DNA from: an uncultured Spiribacter sp.
GTDB taxonomy: Bacteria > Pseudomonadota > Gammaproteobacteria > Nitrococcales > Nitrococcaceae
Assembly: GCA_937884605.1 (NCBI GenBank)
Contig: CALGDM010000005.1
Location: forward strand, 62,001-126,000
Direction of reading: 5' to 3'
Length of the DNA: 64,000 bases
The notes beneath the pieces were generated by a model. That model worked only from the letters and a program-made list of their open reading frames with translations. It searched no databases and had not been told where the DNA came from. Of the stretch, positions 52,671-62,868 are shown in pieces. Within the stretch, counting starts at the first letter, position 1, and each line of letters opens with the position of its first letter. The position numbers and the translations under genes were made by a program.

Positions 52671-53351
52671 GTGATGATTGTGATAATCGGAGCCGGCCCG
52701 GTCGGCATCAACCTGATCGAGCAGGCCCTGTCGGGCACCAACAATGAGCTGGTGGTGGTCGAGAGTGATCCGGAACTGGCCGATGCCTGTGCCGAGCAGC
52801 ACGATGTGCGGGTGTTGTCCATGGACGTCGGTGACGATGCCTTTGTCAATGAAAGCCAGTTGGCGCGGGCCGAGGCACTGATTGCCACCACCGACGACGA
52901 CTCCACCAATCTCATGGCGATTCTCCTGGCCAAGGAGGTCGGCGTGAAAACGCTCACGGCGACGGTCAGCCGCCGCTCGCACATGGCCATGTTCCGCCGC
53001 CTGGGGGTGCGCGTGCTCGGCGATCCCGAACGCCTGGTGGCCCAGCATCTGCTGGACATCACCCTGTTACCGGGCATCAGCGATGTCACCACCCTGCGCG
53101 GCGGGCAGCAGATCATCGAACTCAAGCTCGAAGACGACTCGCCCCTCATCGGTCTTGATACCCGCGCGATCCAGCAGCGGGAGTTGCTGGAGGCGGGGCT
53201 GCAGCTGCTGGCCCGGGTGCGGGATGGCGAGACACAGCCTTTGGCCGAGGGCGAGGCCCTGGCAGCCGGCGACAGCGTGATCCTGTTTGCGGCGGAACGT
53301 CTGCGCGGTCGTCGTCGACGCGCTTTTCTCGAGCGCAAGCTGGGGGGATGA
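52671..53351 (+). CDS. Single-RCK TrkA-family potassium channel regulator
   Basis: A 226-residue cytoplasmic RCK protein: an N-terminal Rossmann domain (VIIGAGPVGINLIEQAL, VVVESD, TTDDDSTNLMAILLAKE) and a C-terminal RCK_C domain (residues ~140-222). It is half the length of E. coli TrkA, which has two such units, so a KtrA-like tetra- or octameric gating ring is likely. It pairs with trkH 4 bases downstream. GTG at 52671 or ATG at 52674 can start; GAGGG lies 11-14 bases upstream. Confidence 0.88.
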   Translation: MMIVIIGAGPVGINLIEQALSGTNNELVVVESDPELADACAEQHDVRVLSMDVGDDAFVNESQLARAEALIATTDDDSTNLMAILLAKEVGVKTLTATVSRRSHMAMFRRLGVRVLGDPERLVAQHLLDITLLPGISDVTTLRGGQQIIELKLEDDSPLIGLDTRAIQQRELLEAGLQLLARVRDGETQPLAEGEALAAGDSVILFAAERLRGRRRRAFLERKLGG

Positions 53352-53355
53352 GGGT

Positions 53356-54822
53356 GTGCGCGAGATCCTGCGCGGCGTTGGTTTTCTCCTGCATGTCCCC
53401 GCTGCCATGGCGCTGGCCTCGCTGCCCATCGCCTGGTGGGGCGGCGAGCGTTGGGGGCTCGCCGGGTTCCTGACCACCGCGGCCGTCTCGCTGATCGCTG
53501 GCCAGGGGCTGATCTGGACGACCCGCGGACCGCTTGTGTTCTATCGCTATCAATCCATGCTGATTGCCGCGATCAGCTGGCTGCTGATCACCCTGGTGGG
53601 GGCGATCCCCATTTACATCAGTGCCCATGTCTCGCCGCCCGCGGTTGACGCCGCCATCCAGATTTTCCGGCATCCGGCCAATGCCGTGTTCGAGTCGGTT
53701 TCGGGATTTACTTCCACCGGGCTCACCGTGGTCAGCGCGGCCTCCGAGCTGCCCCTGCACATCCAGTGGTGGCGAAGCCTGATCCAGTGGGTGGGGGGGA
53801 TTGGCGTTATTCTTTTGCTGCTGGCCGTGATCCCCGCCGAGCGCGGCGCGATCAACCTGTACTTCTCGGAAGCCCGCGACGAAAAGATCCTGCCCACCGT
53901 CAAATCCACCGTGCAGGCCATCTGGGCCATCTACGTGGGCTATACCGTGATCGGCATCCTGCTGCTGTGGCTGGCCGGTGATCCGTTGTGGCGGGCGATC
54001 AACCATGCCATGGCGGCCATTTCCACCGGCGGTTTCACCATTACCGACGATGGCCTGGCGAGTGCGAGCACCCCGGTTCGGTTGGCCTACATACCGATCA
54101 TGCTGGTGGGCGCCATCAGTTTTCTCATTCACTACCGGATGGTGGTCGAGCGCGTCGGGCCCCGATCCCTGTGGCAATTGCTGGAGGTGCGGGTATTCGT
54201 CTACGTCCTCGTGTTTGGCGGACTGTTGCTCTGGGGACACCGATGGCTGGTGGGTGCCGATGCCGATCCTGTCACTGCGCTGGTGCTGTGGGTGTCGGCC
54301 ATGACGGCAACGGGTGTGGCGTCGGTGGATATCGCCACACTCGATAATGGCTCGCTGCTCCTGATGCTGGTGGGGCTTGCCATGGGCGGCATGGCCGGTT
54401 CGGCGGCCGGTGGCATCAAACTGCTGCGCGTGGGGCTTTTGATCAAGGACGTGATCGGTCAGCTGCGGCGGCTGCGTGCCACGCCTCACGAAGTCGTCGT
54501 GCTGCGCTATAACGGAGCGCGCATTACCCCCGCGGAAATGGCCCGGCTCGGGCATACCGCATTGCGGCTCGTGGGCGTATTCATGCTGCTGTGGCTGGTG
54601 GGCGTTTTCATCATGCTCTACTGGATGCCCGATGACATGCGTCTGGCCTATGTGTTTTTCGACACCGCTTCGGCGCTTTTCAATAACGGCCTTGGGGCCG
54701 GTGTCGCGGGACCGGACCTGAATCCCGGCGCGGCGCTGGTGCTGAGCGTGCTCATGCTGCTGGGGCGCCTCGAGGTGTTCCCGTTGCTGCTGCTGGTGGC
54801 GTTTTTCCTGGGCCGGCGCTGA
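53356..54822 (+). CDS. trkH: Trk potassium uptake transmembrane protein
   Basis: A 488-residue TrkH/KtrB-superfamily channel-like subunit for potassium uptake. It has four M1-P-M2 repeats with filter loops SGFTSTGLTV, MAAISTGGFTI, SAMTATGVASV and FNNGLGAGV, and the GGMAGSAAGGIKLLRV segment in the gating region. The start is GTG at 53356 with a G-rich ribosome site; the frame's earlier ATG lies in the RCK gene. Potassium uptake is central to osmoadaptation. Confidence 0.92.
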   Translation: MREILRGVGFLLHVPAAMALASLPIAWWGGERWGLAGFLTTAAVSLIAGQGLIWTTRGPLVFYRYQSMLIAAISWLLITLVGAIPIYISAHVSPPAVDAAIQIFRHPANAVFESVSGFTSTGLTVVSAASELPLHIQWWRSLIQWVGGIGVILLLLAVIPAERGAINLYFSEARDEKILPTVKSTVQAIWAIYVGYTVIGILLLWLAGDPLWRAINHAMAAISTGGFTITDDGLASASTPVRLAYIPIMLVGAISFLIHYRMVVERVGPRSLWQLLEVRVFVYVLVFGGLLLWGHRWLVGADADPVTALVLWVSAMTATGVASVDIATLDNGSLLLMLVGLAMGGMAGSAAGGIKLLRVGLLIKDVIGQLRRLRATPHEVVVLRYNGARITPAEMARLGHTALRLVGVFMLLWLVGVFIMLYWMPDDMRLAYVFFDTASALFNNGLGAGVAGPDLNPGAALVLSVLMLLGRLEVFPLLLLVAFFLGRR

Positions 54823-54914
54823 ATCATGGCGCGCGGGCCGACAATTCCACCGCGCAACCTGTAGACTGGCGGGCTATTCATTACTGCGACCGATTGATCA
54901 GCGAGCGAAATCCC

Positions 54915-56756
54915 ATGAGCACCGATCCCATCCAGACCGACGTGCGCAACCTGCGCAATGTCGCCATCATCGCCCATGTCGACCACGGCAAGACCACTCT
55001 GGTGGATCAGTTGCTCCAACAGTCGGGGACGCTGGCCGCGCGGGGCGAGGTGCAGGACCGGATCATGGATTCCAATGATCTGGAGCGCGAGCGCGGCATC
55101 ACGATCCTGTCAAAGAACACCGCCATCAAGTGGCAGGATCTGCGCGTCAACATCGTCGATACACCGGGCCATGCCGACTTTGGCGGCGAGGTCGAGCGGG
55201 TGCTGTCGATGGTCGACTCGGTACTGCTGCTCGTCGACGCGGTCGACGGCCCCATGCCGCAGACCCGCTTTGTCACCCAGAAGGCGCTGGCGCTGGGTCT
55301 CAAGCCCATCGTTGTGGTCAATAAGGTCGATCGTGACGGCGCGCGGCCGGACTGGGTGGTGGACAAGACCTTTGATCTGTTTGACAACCTGGGTGCCAGT
55401 GACGAGCAGCTCGACTTTCCCGTGATCTACGCCTCGGCGCTGAACGGTTATGCCGGAACCGACTCGGATGTCCGCAGCGGTGACATGACTCCGCTTTTCG
55501 AGCTCATTCGCGACATCGTCCCGGCGCCTCAGGTGGATGCCGAGGGCCCGTTCCGCATGCAGGTCACGTCCCTCGACTACAACAGCTATGTCGGTGTCAT
55601 CGGCATCGGCCGTATCGAGCGTGGCAGCGTCAAGAGCAACCAGACCCTGACCTGCGTCGATCGCGATGGCAAGCGCCGTCAGGTCCGGCTGCTGCAGGTG
55701 CTGGGGTTTCTGGGGCTTGACCGCGTTGAAGTGCCCTTCGCCAGTGCCGGCGACATCATTGCCTTTACCGGCATTGACGGCATCAACATCTCTGACACGC
55801 TCTGCGACTCCTCGGCGGTGGAGGCCCTGCCGGCGCTGACCGTCGACGAGCCGACCGTGTCGATGACCTTTCAGGTGAATACCTCGCCGTTTGTTGGCCG
55901 CGAGGGCAAGTATGTGACCTCGCGGCAGCTGCGCGAGCGGTTGATGCGTGAGCTCGAGCACAACGTCGCCTTGCGGGTCGAGGACACCAGTGATCCGGAG
56001 CGCTTCCGGGTCTCGGGCCGGGGCGAGCTGCATCTGGGCATCCTCATCGAGAATATGCGTCGCGAGGGCTATGAGCTGGGTGTCTCCCGGCCCGAGGTCA
56101 TTACCCGCGAAGTCGACGGCAAGCTCGAGGAGCCCTTCGAGCAGCTCACCGTCGATGTCGAGGAAGACTACCAGGGGGCGGTGATGCAGGCCCTGGGCGA
56201 GCGCGGCGGCGAGCTCACCGACATGCTCCCCGACGGCCGGGGCCGGGTGCGGCTGGATTACACCATTCCTGCCCGCGGGTTGATCGGCTTTCGCACCGAG
56301 TTTCTGACCGCCACTTCGGGGACCGGGCTGATGTACCACGTTTTCGATCATTACGGCCCGGCGAAGACCGGCGAGTATGGCCAGCGGATCAACGGCGTGC
56401 TGGTGTCGATGGCCCCGGGCAAGGCCCTCGCCTATGCGCTGTTCAACCTCCAGGATCGCGGCAAGCTGTTCATCGGTCACGGCGACGAGGTCTACGAGGG
56501 CATGGTCATCGGGCTGCATAATCGCGACAACGATCTGGTGGTCAACCCGCTCAAGGCCAAGCAGCTGACCAACGTGCGCGCCGCTGGCTCGGACGAGAGC
56601 ATTATCCTCACGCCGCCGCAGCGACTGACGCTGGAGCAGGCGCTCGAGTTTATCGATGACGACGAGCTGGTGGAGGTCACCCCGGGCGCCATCCGCATTC
56701 GCAAGAAATACCTCCTCGAGCACCAGCGCAAGAAGGCGGCAAAGGCCGGCCAGTAG
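54915..56756 (+). CDS. typA: Ribosome-binding GTPase TypA/BipA
   Basis: A 613-residue translational GTPase that helps 50S assembly and stress growth. G1 [30 protein letters not shown] and [15 protein letters not shown] are intact; the C-terminal TypA-specific domain has the [17 protein letters not shown] region and [15 protein letters not shown]. The ATG at 54915 is the family start; a TTG at 54894 is rejected. It is 92 bases after trkH, with weak promoter candidates in the gap (TAGACT at 54862). Confidence 0.96.
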   Translation: MSTDPIQTDVRNLRNVAIIAHVDHGKTTLVDQLLQQSGTLAARGEVQDRIMDSNDLERERGITILSKNTAIKWQDLRVNIVDTPGHADFGGEVERVLSMVDSVLLLVDAVDGPMPQTRFVTQKALALGLKPIVVVNKVDRDGARPDWVVDKTFDLFDNLGASDEQLDFPVIYASALNGYAGTDSDVRSGDMTPLFELIRDIVPAPQVDAEGPFRMQVTSLDYNSYVGVIGIGRIERGSVKSNQTLTCVDRDGKRRQVRLLQVLGFLGLDRVEVPFASAGDIIAFTGIDGINISDTLCDSSAVEALPALTVDEPTVSMTFQVNTSPFVGREGKYVTSRQLRERLMRELEHNVALRVEDTSDPERFRVSGRGELHLGILIENMRREGYELGVSRPEVITREVDGKLEEPFEQLTVDVEEDYQGAVMQALGERGGELTDMLPDGRGRVRLDYTIPARGLIGFRTEFLTATSGTGLMYHVFDHYGPAKTGEYGQRINGVLVSMAPGKALAYALFNLQDRGKLFIGHGDEVYEGMVIGLHNRDNDLVVNPLKAKQLTNVRAAGSDESIILTPPQRLTLEQALEFIDDDELVEVTPGAIRIRKKYLLEHQRKKAAKAGQ

Positions 56757-56786
56757 CGGGGGTCACGGGTCCGGGATTGCCCGGGC

Positions 56787-57680
56787 TCAATGCTCGCGGT
56801 GGATGATGTAGTCGGCGAGGGCCCGCAGCCGATCGGCGCCGGGGCCAAACCCGCTCAGGGCATCGACGGCCTCGTCCCGCAATCGACGCGCGAAGTGTTG
56901 CGATGCCTCCAGGCCCATCAGTCCCGGATAGGTCAGCTTGGCGCGACGCGCGTCGGACCCGCTGGTTTTGCCGGTGGCCTCGCTGTCGCCGGTAACATCA
57001 AGGATGTCGTCCTGCACCTGAAACGCCAGACCGATGCGCTGGCCATAGGCGTCCAGCGCCCGATGGGCTGATTCGTCAACCTCATGAGTGCCGCTCAGCG
57101 AACCCAGCCTGAGACTGGCCAGAATCAACGCCCCGGTCTTGTAGCGGTGCATGGCCTCGAGCTGCGTGGCATCCACTTGATGCGCAACCGCGCCCAGATC
57201 CAGTGCCTGGCCGCCCGCCATACCCTGTGACCCCACCGCTGTCGCCAGGGTCTGCACCATGGCCAGCCGGCATTCGGCCCCCGCCGGAGTCTCCCGGGCC
57301 AGATGCTCGAACGCCAGTGTCTGGAGGGCATCGCCGGCAAGAATCGCGGTGGACTCATCAAACGCCCGGTGACAGGTCGGCTGACCGCGGCGCAGGTCGT
57401 CGTCGTCCATCGCCGGCAGGTCGTCGTGAATCAGTGAGTAGGCATGGATCATCTCCACCGCACAGGCGGCGGAGTCCAGATCCTTTTCGCCGGCACCGAA
57501 CAGCGCCCCCGCCTCGTAGACCAGAAAGGGTCGCAGCCGCTTGCCCGGTGCCAGCACCGCATAGCGCATGGCCTGATGGAGCCGCGTCGGCGTTTGGTCG
57601 GCACCGGGCAGGGCGCTTTCCAGCGCGTCTTCAACCCGCGAACGGGCCCGGCTCAACGCGTCACTCAACGCCGGTGTCAT
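56787..57680 (-). CDS. ispA: (2E,6E)-farnesyl diphosphate synthase
   Basis: A 297-residue short-chain prenyltransferase making FPP for ubiquinone and undecaprenyl phosphate. It has APGKRLRPFLVYEAG, the first Asp motif SLIHDDLPAMDDDDLRRG with the insertion typical of bacterial FPP synthases, HRYKTGALI and FQVQDDILDVTGD. It overlaps xseB by 20 bases. In many relatives dxs follows ispA; here it does not. Confidence 0.95.
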   Translation of the reverse strand: MTPALSDALSRARSRVEDALESALPGADQTPTRLHQAMRYAVLAPGKRLRPFLVYEAGALFGAGEKDLDSAACAVEMIHAYSLIHDDLPAMDDDDLRRGQPTCHRAFDESTAILAGDALQTLAFEHLARETPAGAECRLAMVQTLATAVGSQGMAGGQALDLGAVAHQVDATQLEAMHRYKTGALILASLRLGSLSGTHEVDESAHRALDAYGQRIGLAFQVQDDILDVTGDSEATGKTSGSDARRAKLTYPGLMGLEASQHFARRLRDEAVDALSGFGPGADRLRALADYIIHREH

Positions 57681-57912
57681 CGCTTCCCTCGAAAGGCCGG
57701 GGCGAGGCGTCCGGGTCGCGACCGGCGAGGATCTCGACGCGCTGTTCGGCCTCGGTCAGTGCCTTCTGGCACTCCCGCGTCAGACGGACGCCCTGCTCAA
57801 AGCATTGCAGGGACTGCTCCAGTGTCAGCTCGCCGGCTTCCATGCGCTCGACCAATTCCTCGAGGGTCTTGAGGGCGGCTTCAAAATCCGGTGTCGGTTC
57901 AGAATCACTCAT
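57661..57912 (-). CDS. xseB: Exodeoxyribonuclease VII small subunit
   Basis: An 83-residue helical protein with the XseB signature DFEAALKTLEELVERMEAGELTLEQSLQCFEQGV. It associates with the large subunit XseA (not in window) to form a single-strand exonuclease. The ATG at 57912 is preferred; the frame's earlier start is in the parE leader region. xseB-ispA is a conserved pair. Confidence 0.94.
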   Translation of the reverse strand: MSDSEPTPDFEAALKTLEELVERMEAGELTLEQSLQCFEQGVRLTRECQKALTEAEQRVEILAGRDPDASPRPFEGSDDTGVE

Positions 57913-57984
57913 AGGGCCAAGTCTAGCGCGCAGTGGCCGGCAACGCACTCGCCCGATGCGGTGCCACCCGTTACACTTCCCGGC

Positions 57985-59877
57985 ATGAGCAAAGATTACG
58001 ATTCCGCTTCGATCGAGGTGCTCACCGGCCTCGACCCGGTGCGCCGTCGCCCGGGGATGTATACCGATACCACCCGCCCCAATCATCTGGCCCAGGAGGT
58101 CATCGACAACAGCGTTGACGAGGCCATCGGCGGGCACTGCCAGCGCATCGACGTCACGCTGCATCGCGACGGGTCACTGTCAGTCAGTGACGATGGACGC
58201 GGCATGCCGGTGGACATGCACCCCGAGGAGGGCGCGCCCGGGGTCGAAATCATCCTTGGCCGACTGCATGCCGGCGGCAAGTTCTCGCGCGAGAGCTATC
58301 AGTTCTCGGGCGGCCTGCATGGCGTGGGCGTGTCGGTGGTCAACGCCCTGTCGACCCGGCTCGAGGTGAGCATTCGTCGCGACGGACGCGAGTGGCGGAT
58401 GGCCTTCGCCAACGGCGAGCGAATCCAGCCCCTGGAGGCAGTGGGCGAGGTCGGCCGACGCAACACCGGCACGCGTCTGCATTTCTGGCCCAACGCCGAG
58501 TATTTCGATTCGGCGCGCTTTTCATTGCCGCGCCTGCGGCATGTCCTGCGGGCCAAGGCGGTGCTCTGTCCGGGGCTCGCGGTGCGTCTGGTCGAAGAGG
58601 CCAGCGGCGAGGAAACGCTCTGGCATTACGAAAAGGGCCTGGCCGACTATCTGGGGACCACGCTCGAGGGTGTCCCGCAGATCCCCTCGGTGCCCTTCAC
58701 CGGTGATTTTTCGGCCGCCCACGAAGCCGTGGAATGGGCGGTCGCCTGGCTGCCCGAGCAGGGCGAGCCGGTGCAGGAAAGCTACGTCAACCTGATCCCG
58801 ACATTGCAGGGCGGGACCCATGTCAACGGCCTGCGCACCGGCTTGACCGAGGCTTTGCGGGAGTTCTGCGAGTTTCGCAATCTGCTCCCGCGCGGCGTCC
58901 GCATCGCCCCGGAGGACGTCTGGGAGCGTGTCGCCTACGTGCTCTCGGTCAAGCTCGAGGAGCCGCAGTTCTCGGGCCAGACCAAGGAGCGCCTGTCTTC
59001 CCGGGCCTGCGCCGGCTTTGTCTCCGGGGTGGTCAAGGACGCCTTCAGTCTGTGGCTCAACGAGCACACCGCCGAGGCCGAAACACTCGTCGAGCTGGTC
59101 CTTGCCAATGCCCAGCGCCGCCTTCGGGCGTCGCGCAAGGTGACGCGCAAGCGGGTCACCCAGGGGCCGGCGCTGCCCGGTAAGCTGGCCGACTGCAGCA
59201 ATCAGGACCCCGGCATCAGCGAGTTGTTTCTGGTGGAGGGGGATTCCGCCGGGGGTTCGGCCAAACAGGCGCGCGACCGTGACTTTCAGGCCGTGATGCC
59301 CTTGCGTGGCAAGATCCTCAATACCTGGGAGGTCGATCCATCCGAAGTCATGGCCTCGCAGGAGGTGCATGACATTGCCGTCGCGCTGGGGATCGAGCCG
59401 GGGTCGGAGGATCTCAGCCGGCTACGCTATGCCAAGGTCTGCGTGCTGGCCGACGCCGACCCTGATGGCGCGCATATCGCGACACTGCTCTGCGCGCTTT
59501 TCCTGCGTCACTTTCCCGCCCTGGTGCGGGCCGGTCATGTGTTCATGGCCATGCCGCCGCTGTATCGGGTGGATGTGGGCAAGCAGACCTGGTATGCGCT
59601 GGATGAGGACGAGCGCCAGGGGATTCTGGACCGGATCGAGGCTGAAAAGCTCAAGGGCAAGGTGGCGATCACCCGCTTCAAGGGGCTGGGCGAGATGAAT
59701 CCGCTGCAGCTGCGCGAGACCACCATGGCCCCGGATACGCGACGGCTGGTCCAGCTGACCGTCGACGCGCCCGAGGAAACCGAGGCGCTGATGGCCATGC
59801 TGCTGGGTAAGCGGGCTGCCAGCCAACGCCGCGCCTGGCTGGAGCGCAAGGGCGATCTGGCCGACGTACTGGTATGA
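57985..59877 (+). CDS. parE: DNA topoisomerase IV subunit B
   Basis: The 630-residue ATPase subunit of topoisomerase IV, which separates linked daughter chromosomes. GHKL ATPase motifs are [21 protein letters not shown] and [15 protein letters not shown]; the TOPRIM domain has [16 protein letters not shown] and DADPDGAHI. Length and pairing with parC exclude GyrB (~800 residues). The ATG at 57985 has no strong ribosome site. Confidence 0.95.
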   Translation: MSKDYDSASIEVLTGLDPVRRRPGMYTDTTRPNHLAQEVIDNSVDEAIGGHCQRIDVTLHRDGSLSVSDDGRGMPVDMHPEEGAPGVEIILGRLHAGGKFSRESYQFSGGLHGVGVSVVNALSTRLEVSIRRDGREWRMAFANGERIQPLEAVGEVGRRNTGTRLHFWPNAEYFDSARFSLPRLRHVLRAKAVLCPGLAVRLVEEASGEETLWHYEKGLADYLGTTLEGVPQIPSVPFTGDFSAAHEAVEWAVAWLPEQGEPVQESYVNLIPTLQGGTHVNGLRTGLTEALREFCEFRNLLPRGVRIAPEDVWERVAYVLSVKLEEPQFSGQTKERLSSRACAGFVSGVVKDAFSLWLNEHTAEAETLVELVLANAQRRLRASRKVTRKRVTQGPALPGKLADCSNQDPGISELFLVEGDSAGGSAKQARDRDFQAVMPLRGKILNTWEVDPSEVMASQEVHDIAVALGIEPGSEDLSRLRYAKVCVLADADPDGAHIATLLCALFLRHFPALVRAGHVFMAMPPLYRVDVGKQTWYALDEDERQGILDRIEAEKLKGKVAITRFKGLGEMNPLQLRETTMAPDTRRLVQLTVDAPEETEALMAMLLGKRAASQRRAWLERKGDLADVLV

Positions 59878-59902
59878 ATGGGCGACAGGACACACCAACA
59901 CG

Positions 59903-62149
59903 ATGAATGAACCGATTCAGACAGAAGGCTTCGAGCGCCGCCCGCTCCACGAGTTTACCGAAAAGGCGTATCTCGACTATTCGATGTACGTCATTCTCGA
60001 CCGGGCGCTGCCCCATGTCGGCGATGGCCTCAAGCCCGTGCAGCGGCGGATCGTCTATGCCATGTCGGAGCTGGGTCTGTCAGCGGTATCCAAGCACAAG
60101 AAATCGGCGCGCACCGTGGGCGATGTGCTGGGCAAATACCATCCTCACGGCGACTCGGCCTGTTACGAGGCGATGGTGCTGATGGCTCAGCCGTTCTCCT
60201 ATCGCTATCCGCTGGTGGACGGCCAGGGCAACTGGGGATCGGCGGACGATCCCAAGTCCTTCGCGGCCATGCGCTACACCGAGGCACGGTTGGCTCCCTA
60301 CGCGCGTCTGCTGCTCCAGGAACTGGGTCAGGGAACGGTCGAGTGGCAGCCCAACTTTGATGGCAGTCTGGATGAGCCGGTCACCCTGCCGGCGCGGGTC
60401 CCCAATGTGCTGCTCAATGGCGGCACCGGGATTGCTGTGGGTATGGCCACCGATATCCCGCCGCACAATCTGCGCGAGGTCGCCTCGGCCTGCATCCGGC
60501 TGCTCGACGAGCCCGACGCCGACATCGCTGCGCTCTGCGAACACATCCAGGGCCCCGACTTTCCCACGGATGCCGAGCTCATTACTTCCGCCACCGACAT
60601 CCGTCGGCTCTACGAGACGGGGCATGGCGGGCTGCGGCTGCGTGCCCGCTGGGAGCAGGACGGGCGTGATGTCATCGTGACCGCGCTGCCGTTTCAGGTC
60701 TCCGGCAGTCGGGTGCTCGAGCAGATCGCCGCGCAGATGCAGGCGCGCAAGCTGCCCATGGTCGAAGACCTGCGGGACGAGTCGGATCACGAAAACCCCA
60801 CGCGGCTTGTCATCACCCTGCGCTCCAACCGGGTGGATGCCGACGAGGTGATGCAGCATGTCTTTGCCACCACCGATCTCGAGAAGACCTATCGGGTCAA
60901 CCTGAATGTGATCGGCCTGGACGGCCGCCCGCGGGTGCGCAACCTGCGAGAGCTGCTTGGCGAGTGGCTCGAATACCGTCGGGACACGGTCCGGCGCCGC
61001 CTGCAGTGGCGCCTGGAAAAGGTCGAGGCGCGTCTGCATGTGCTCGAGGGCCTGCTGATCGCCTACCTGAACATCGACGCGGTGATCGCGATCATCCGCG
61101 AGGCTGATGAGCCGCGCCCGGCCCTCATGGAGCGATTCGGGCTTACGCAGACTCAGGCCGAGGCCATCCTCGAGCTGCGGCTGCGACATCTTGCCCGGCT
61201 CGAGGAGATGAAGATCCGCGGCGAGCAGGACGCGCTTGCTACCGAGCGCGATCAGCTTCGTGACACCCTCGGCTCGGAGGACCGCATGACGCAGCTCATT
61301 CAGTCCGAGTTGAAGGCCGACGCCGAGGCCTACGGTGATGAACGCCGCTCGGTGCTGGTCGCACGCAGCAGTGCCCGAGCGTTGAGTGAGAGCGAGCTTG
61401 TGCCCAGCGAGCCGGTCACGGTGGTGCTTTCGCAGAAGGGCTGGGCGCGCACGGCCAAGGGCCACGAGGTGGATCCGCGCAAACTCTCCTATCGGGCCGG
61501 CGACGGCTTCGCAGCGGCCGCCAGCGGGCGCAGCAATCAGTTGGCGGTTTTTCTGGACACCCAGGGGCGCGCCTATAGCCTGCCCGCCCATACGCTGCCT
61601 TCGGCCCGCGGTCAGGGCGAACCACTGACCGGCCGACTCCAACCCCCGGACGGTGCTTATTTTGTGCATGTGCTCTGCGGCGAGCCCGAGGAAGGGGTGC
61701 TGCTGGCCTCCGACGGCGGCTATGGATTTGTGGCGCGGATGCAATCGCTGCAGGCCCGCCAGAAGGCCGGCAAGGCAGTGATCAATCGCCCGGCCGACAG
61801 CCAGATCCTGCCGCCGAATCGCCTGCCGGCCAACGCCGATCGCGTCGCCGTGGCCACCAGTGCCGGGCGGCTGCTGGTGTTTGCCCTTGATCAGCTCCCC
61901 GAACTGTCACGCGGCAAGGGCAACAAGCTGATCGACATCCCCGCGGCTCGGCGCGCCGAGGGGAGCGAAAAGGTCGCGGGGCTGTGCCTGCTGACGCCGG
62001 ATCAGCCGCTGGTGGTCACCGCCGGCAAGCGCACGCTCACCCTCAAGTCGGCGGACCTTGCCGCCTACGAAGGGGAAAGGGGCCGTCGTGGGCGGCCATT
62101 GCCGAGGGGCTTTCAGCGTGTTGATGCGCTGTCGCCGCATTCCAACTGA
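59903..62149 (+). CDS. parC: DNA topoisomerase IV subunit A
   Basis: The 748-residue DNA-cleaving subunit. Catalytic Tyr125 lies in [10 protein letters not shown]. The quinolone-resistance region reads [16 protein letters not shown], with Ser85 and Glu89 at the positions that are usually mutated in resistant strains, so it looks like the sensitive type. [20 protein letters not shown] and the shorter C-terminal beta-pinwheel domain (to residue 748) fit ParC over GyrA. It follows parE by 25 bases. Confidence 0.95.
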   Translation: MNEPIQTEGFERRPLHEFTEKAYLDYSMYVILDRALPHVGDGLKPVQRRIVYAMSELGLSAVSKHKKSARTVGDVLGKYHPHGDSACYEAMVLMAQPFSYRYPLVDGQGNWGSADDPKSFAAMRYTEARLAPYARLLLQELGQGTVEWQPNFDGSLDEPVTLPARVPNVLLNGGTGIAVGMATDIPPHNLREVASACIRLLDEPDADIAALCEHIQGPDFPTDAELITSATDIRRLYETGHGGLRLRARWEQDGRDVIVTALPFQVSGSRVLEQIAAQMQARKLPMVEDLRDESDHENPTRLVITLRSNRVDADEVMQHVFATTDLEKTYRVNLNVIGLDGRPRVRNLRELLGEWLEYRRDTVRRRLQWRLEKVEARLHVLEGLLIAYLNIDAVIAIIREADEPRPALMERFGLTQTQAEAILELRLRHLARLEEMKIRGEQDALATERDQLRDTLGSEDRMTQLIQSELKADAEAYGDERRSVLVARSSARALSESELVPSEPVTVVLSQKGWARTAKGHEVDPRKLSYRAGDGFAAAASGRSNQLAVFLDTQGRAYSLPAHTLPSARGQGEPLTGRLQPPDGAYFVHVLCGEPEEGVLLASDGGYGFVARMQSLQARQKAGKAVINRPADSQILPPNRLPANADRVAVATSAGRLLVFALDQLPELSRGKGNKLIDIPAARRAEGSEKVAGLCLLTPDQPLVVTAGKRTLTLKSADLAAYEGERGRRGRPLPRGFQRVDALSPHSN

Positions 62150-62172
62150 CGAGGCTGCCGCGGGCTTTTGGT

Positions 62173-62868
62173 ATGGCAGGAATGATAGATGCGCTGGTGA
62201 TTGAGGACGAGGCCGACATCCGGGATGCGGTGGTGGGTTATCTGACGCAGGTCGGCTGGAGCGCCGCCGGCGTGGAATCGGTGGAAGCCGCCGATGCAGC
62301 GCTGGCACAGACCGATGCGGCGGTGCTGGTCCTGGATCTGGCCCTGCCGGGCGAGTCCGGTCTTGACTGGCTCAAACGGCGGCCTGATCTGCGCGGCAAG
62401 GGCATCATCATGGTGACCGCGGCCGGTCGCGAGTCAGAGCGGATCGCCGGCCGTGACGCCGGGGCCGACGACTATTTCGTCAAGCCGGTGAATCTGGTGG
62501 AGCTCAGTGTAAGTGTCCGCAATCTGATCGCGCGGTTGCCCGTGAGCGATCATTGGAAGCTCGACTCGCTCAGCTGGCAGCTGCACGCGCCCGATGGATC
62601 GGCGGTCAGGCTCACCGCCTCGGAGCTGGCGCTGATGGAACTGCTGGCGGGCCAACCCGGCGCCGTGGTCGATCGCGATACGATCATCCGACGCCTGGGC
62701 GCCGACCCGGAAACCTACGACATCCGTCGTATGGAGGTCATGCTGCGCCGCCTGCGGGTCAAGATTGCCGACCAGCTTGATCTGGAGGCCCCGATCGTGA
62801 CGGTTCGGGGAACGGGTTATGCGTTCGCGGCTGAGATTGACTGGACCGGAGAGGGATCCACAGCGTAA
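62173..62868 (+). CDS. OmpR-family response regulator
   Basis: A 231-residue two-component regulator. The receiver has the acidic pair IEDE, Asp55 in LDLALPGESG and Lys in YFVKPVNLVEL; the winged helix has LTASELALMELLAGQPGAVVDRD, RRMEVMLRRLRVKI and VTVRGTGYAF. The target genes are unknown. Its likely partner is the convergent kinase, whose 3' end overlaps this gene by 110 bases. ATG at 62173 is used, though no good ribosome site is visible; 62182 is an alternative. Confidence 0.85.
   Translation: MAGMIDALVIEDEADIRDAVVGYLTQVGWSAAGVESVEAADAALAQTDAAVLVLDLALPGESGLDWLKRRPDLRGKGIIMVTAAGRESERIAGRDAGADDYFVKPVNLVELSVSVRNLIARLPVSDHWKLDSLSWQLHAPDGSAVRLTASELALMELLAGQPGAVVDRDTIIRRLGADPETYDIRRMEVMLRRLRVKIADQLDLEAPIVTVRGTGYAFAAEIDWTGEGSTA

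Noticed and set aside
55110-56723. A 537-residue minus-strand frame opposite typA
   Set aside because: Shadow of typA; no motif and no promoter context.
56757-56786. Hairpin CCGGG-ATTG-CCCGG between typA and ispA as a bidirectional terminator
   Set aside because: The stem is short and there is no T-run on either strand.
57972-57977. TACACT as a parE -10
   Set aside because: It would leave only a few bases of leader and no plausible -35 was found.
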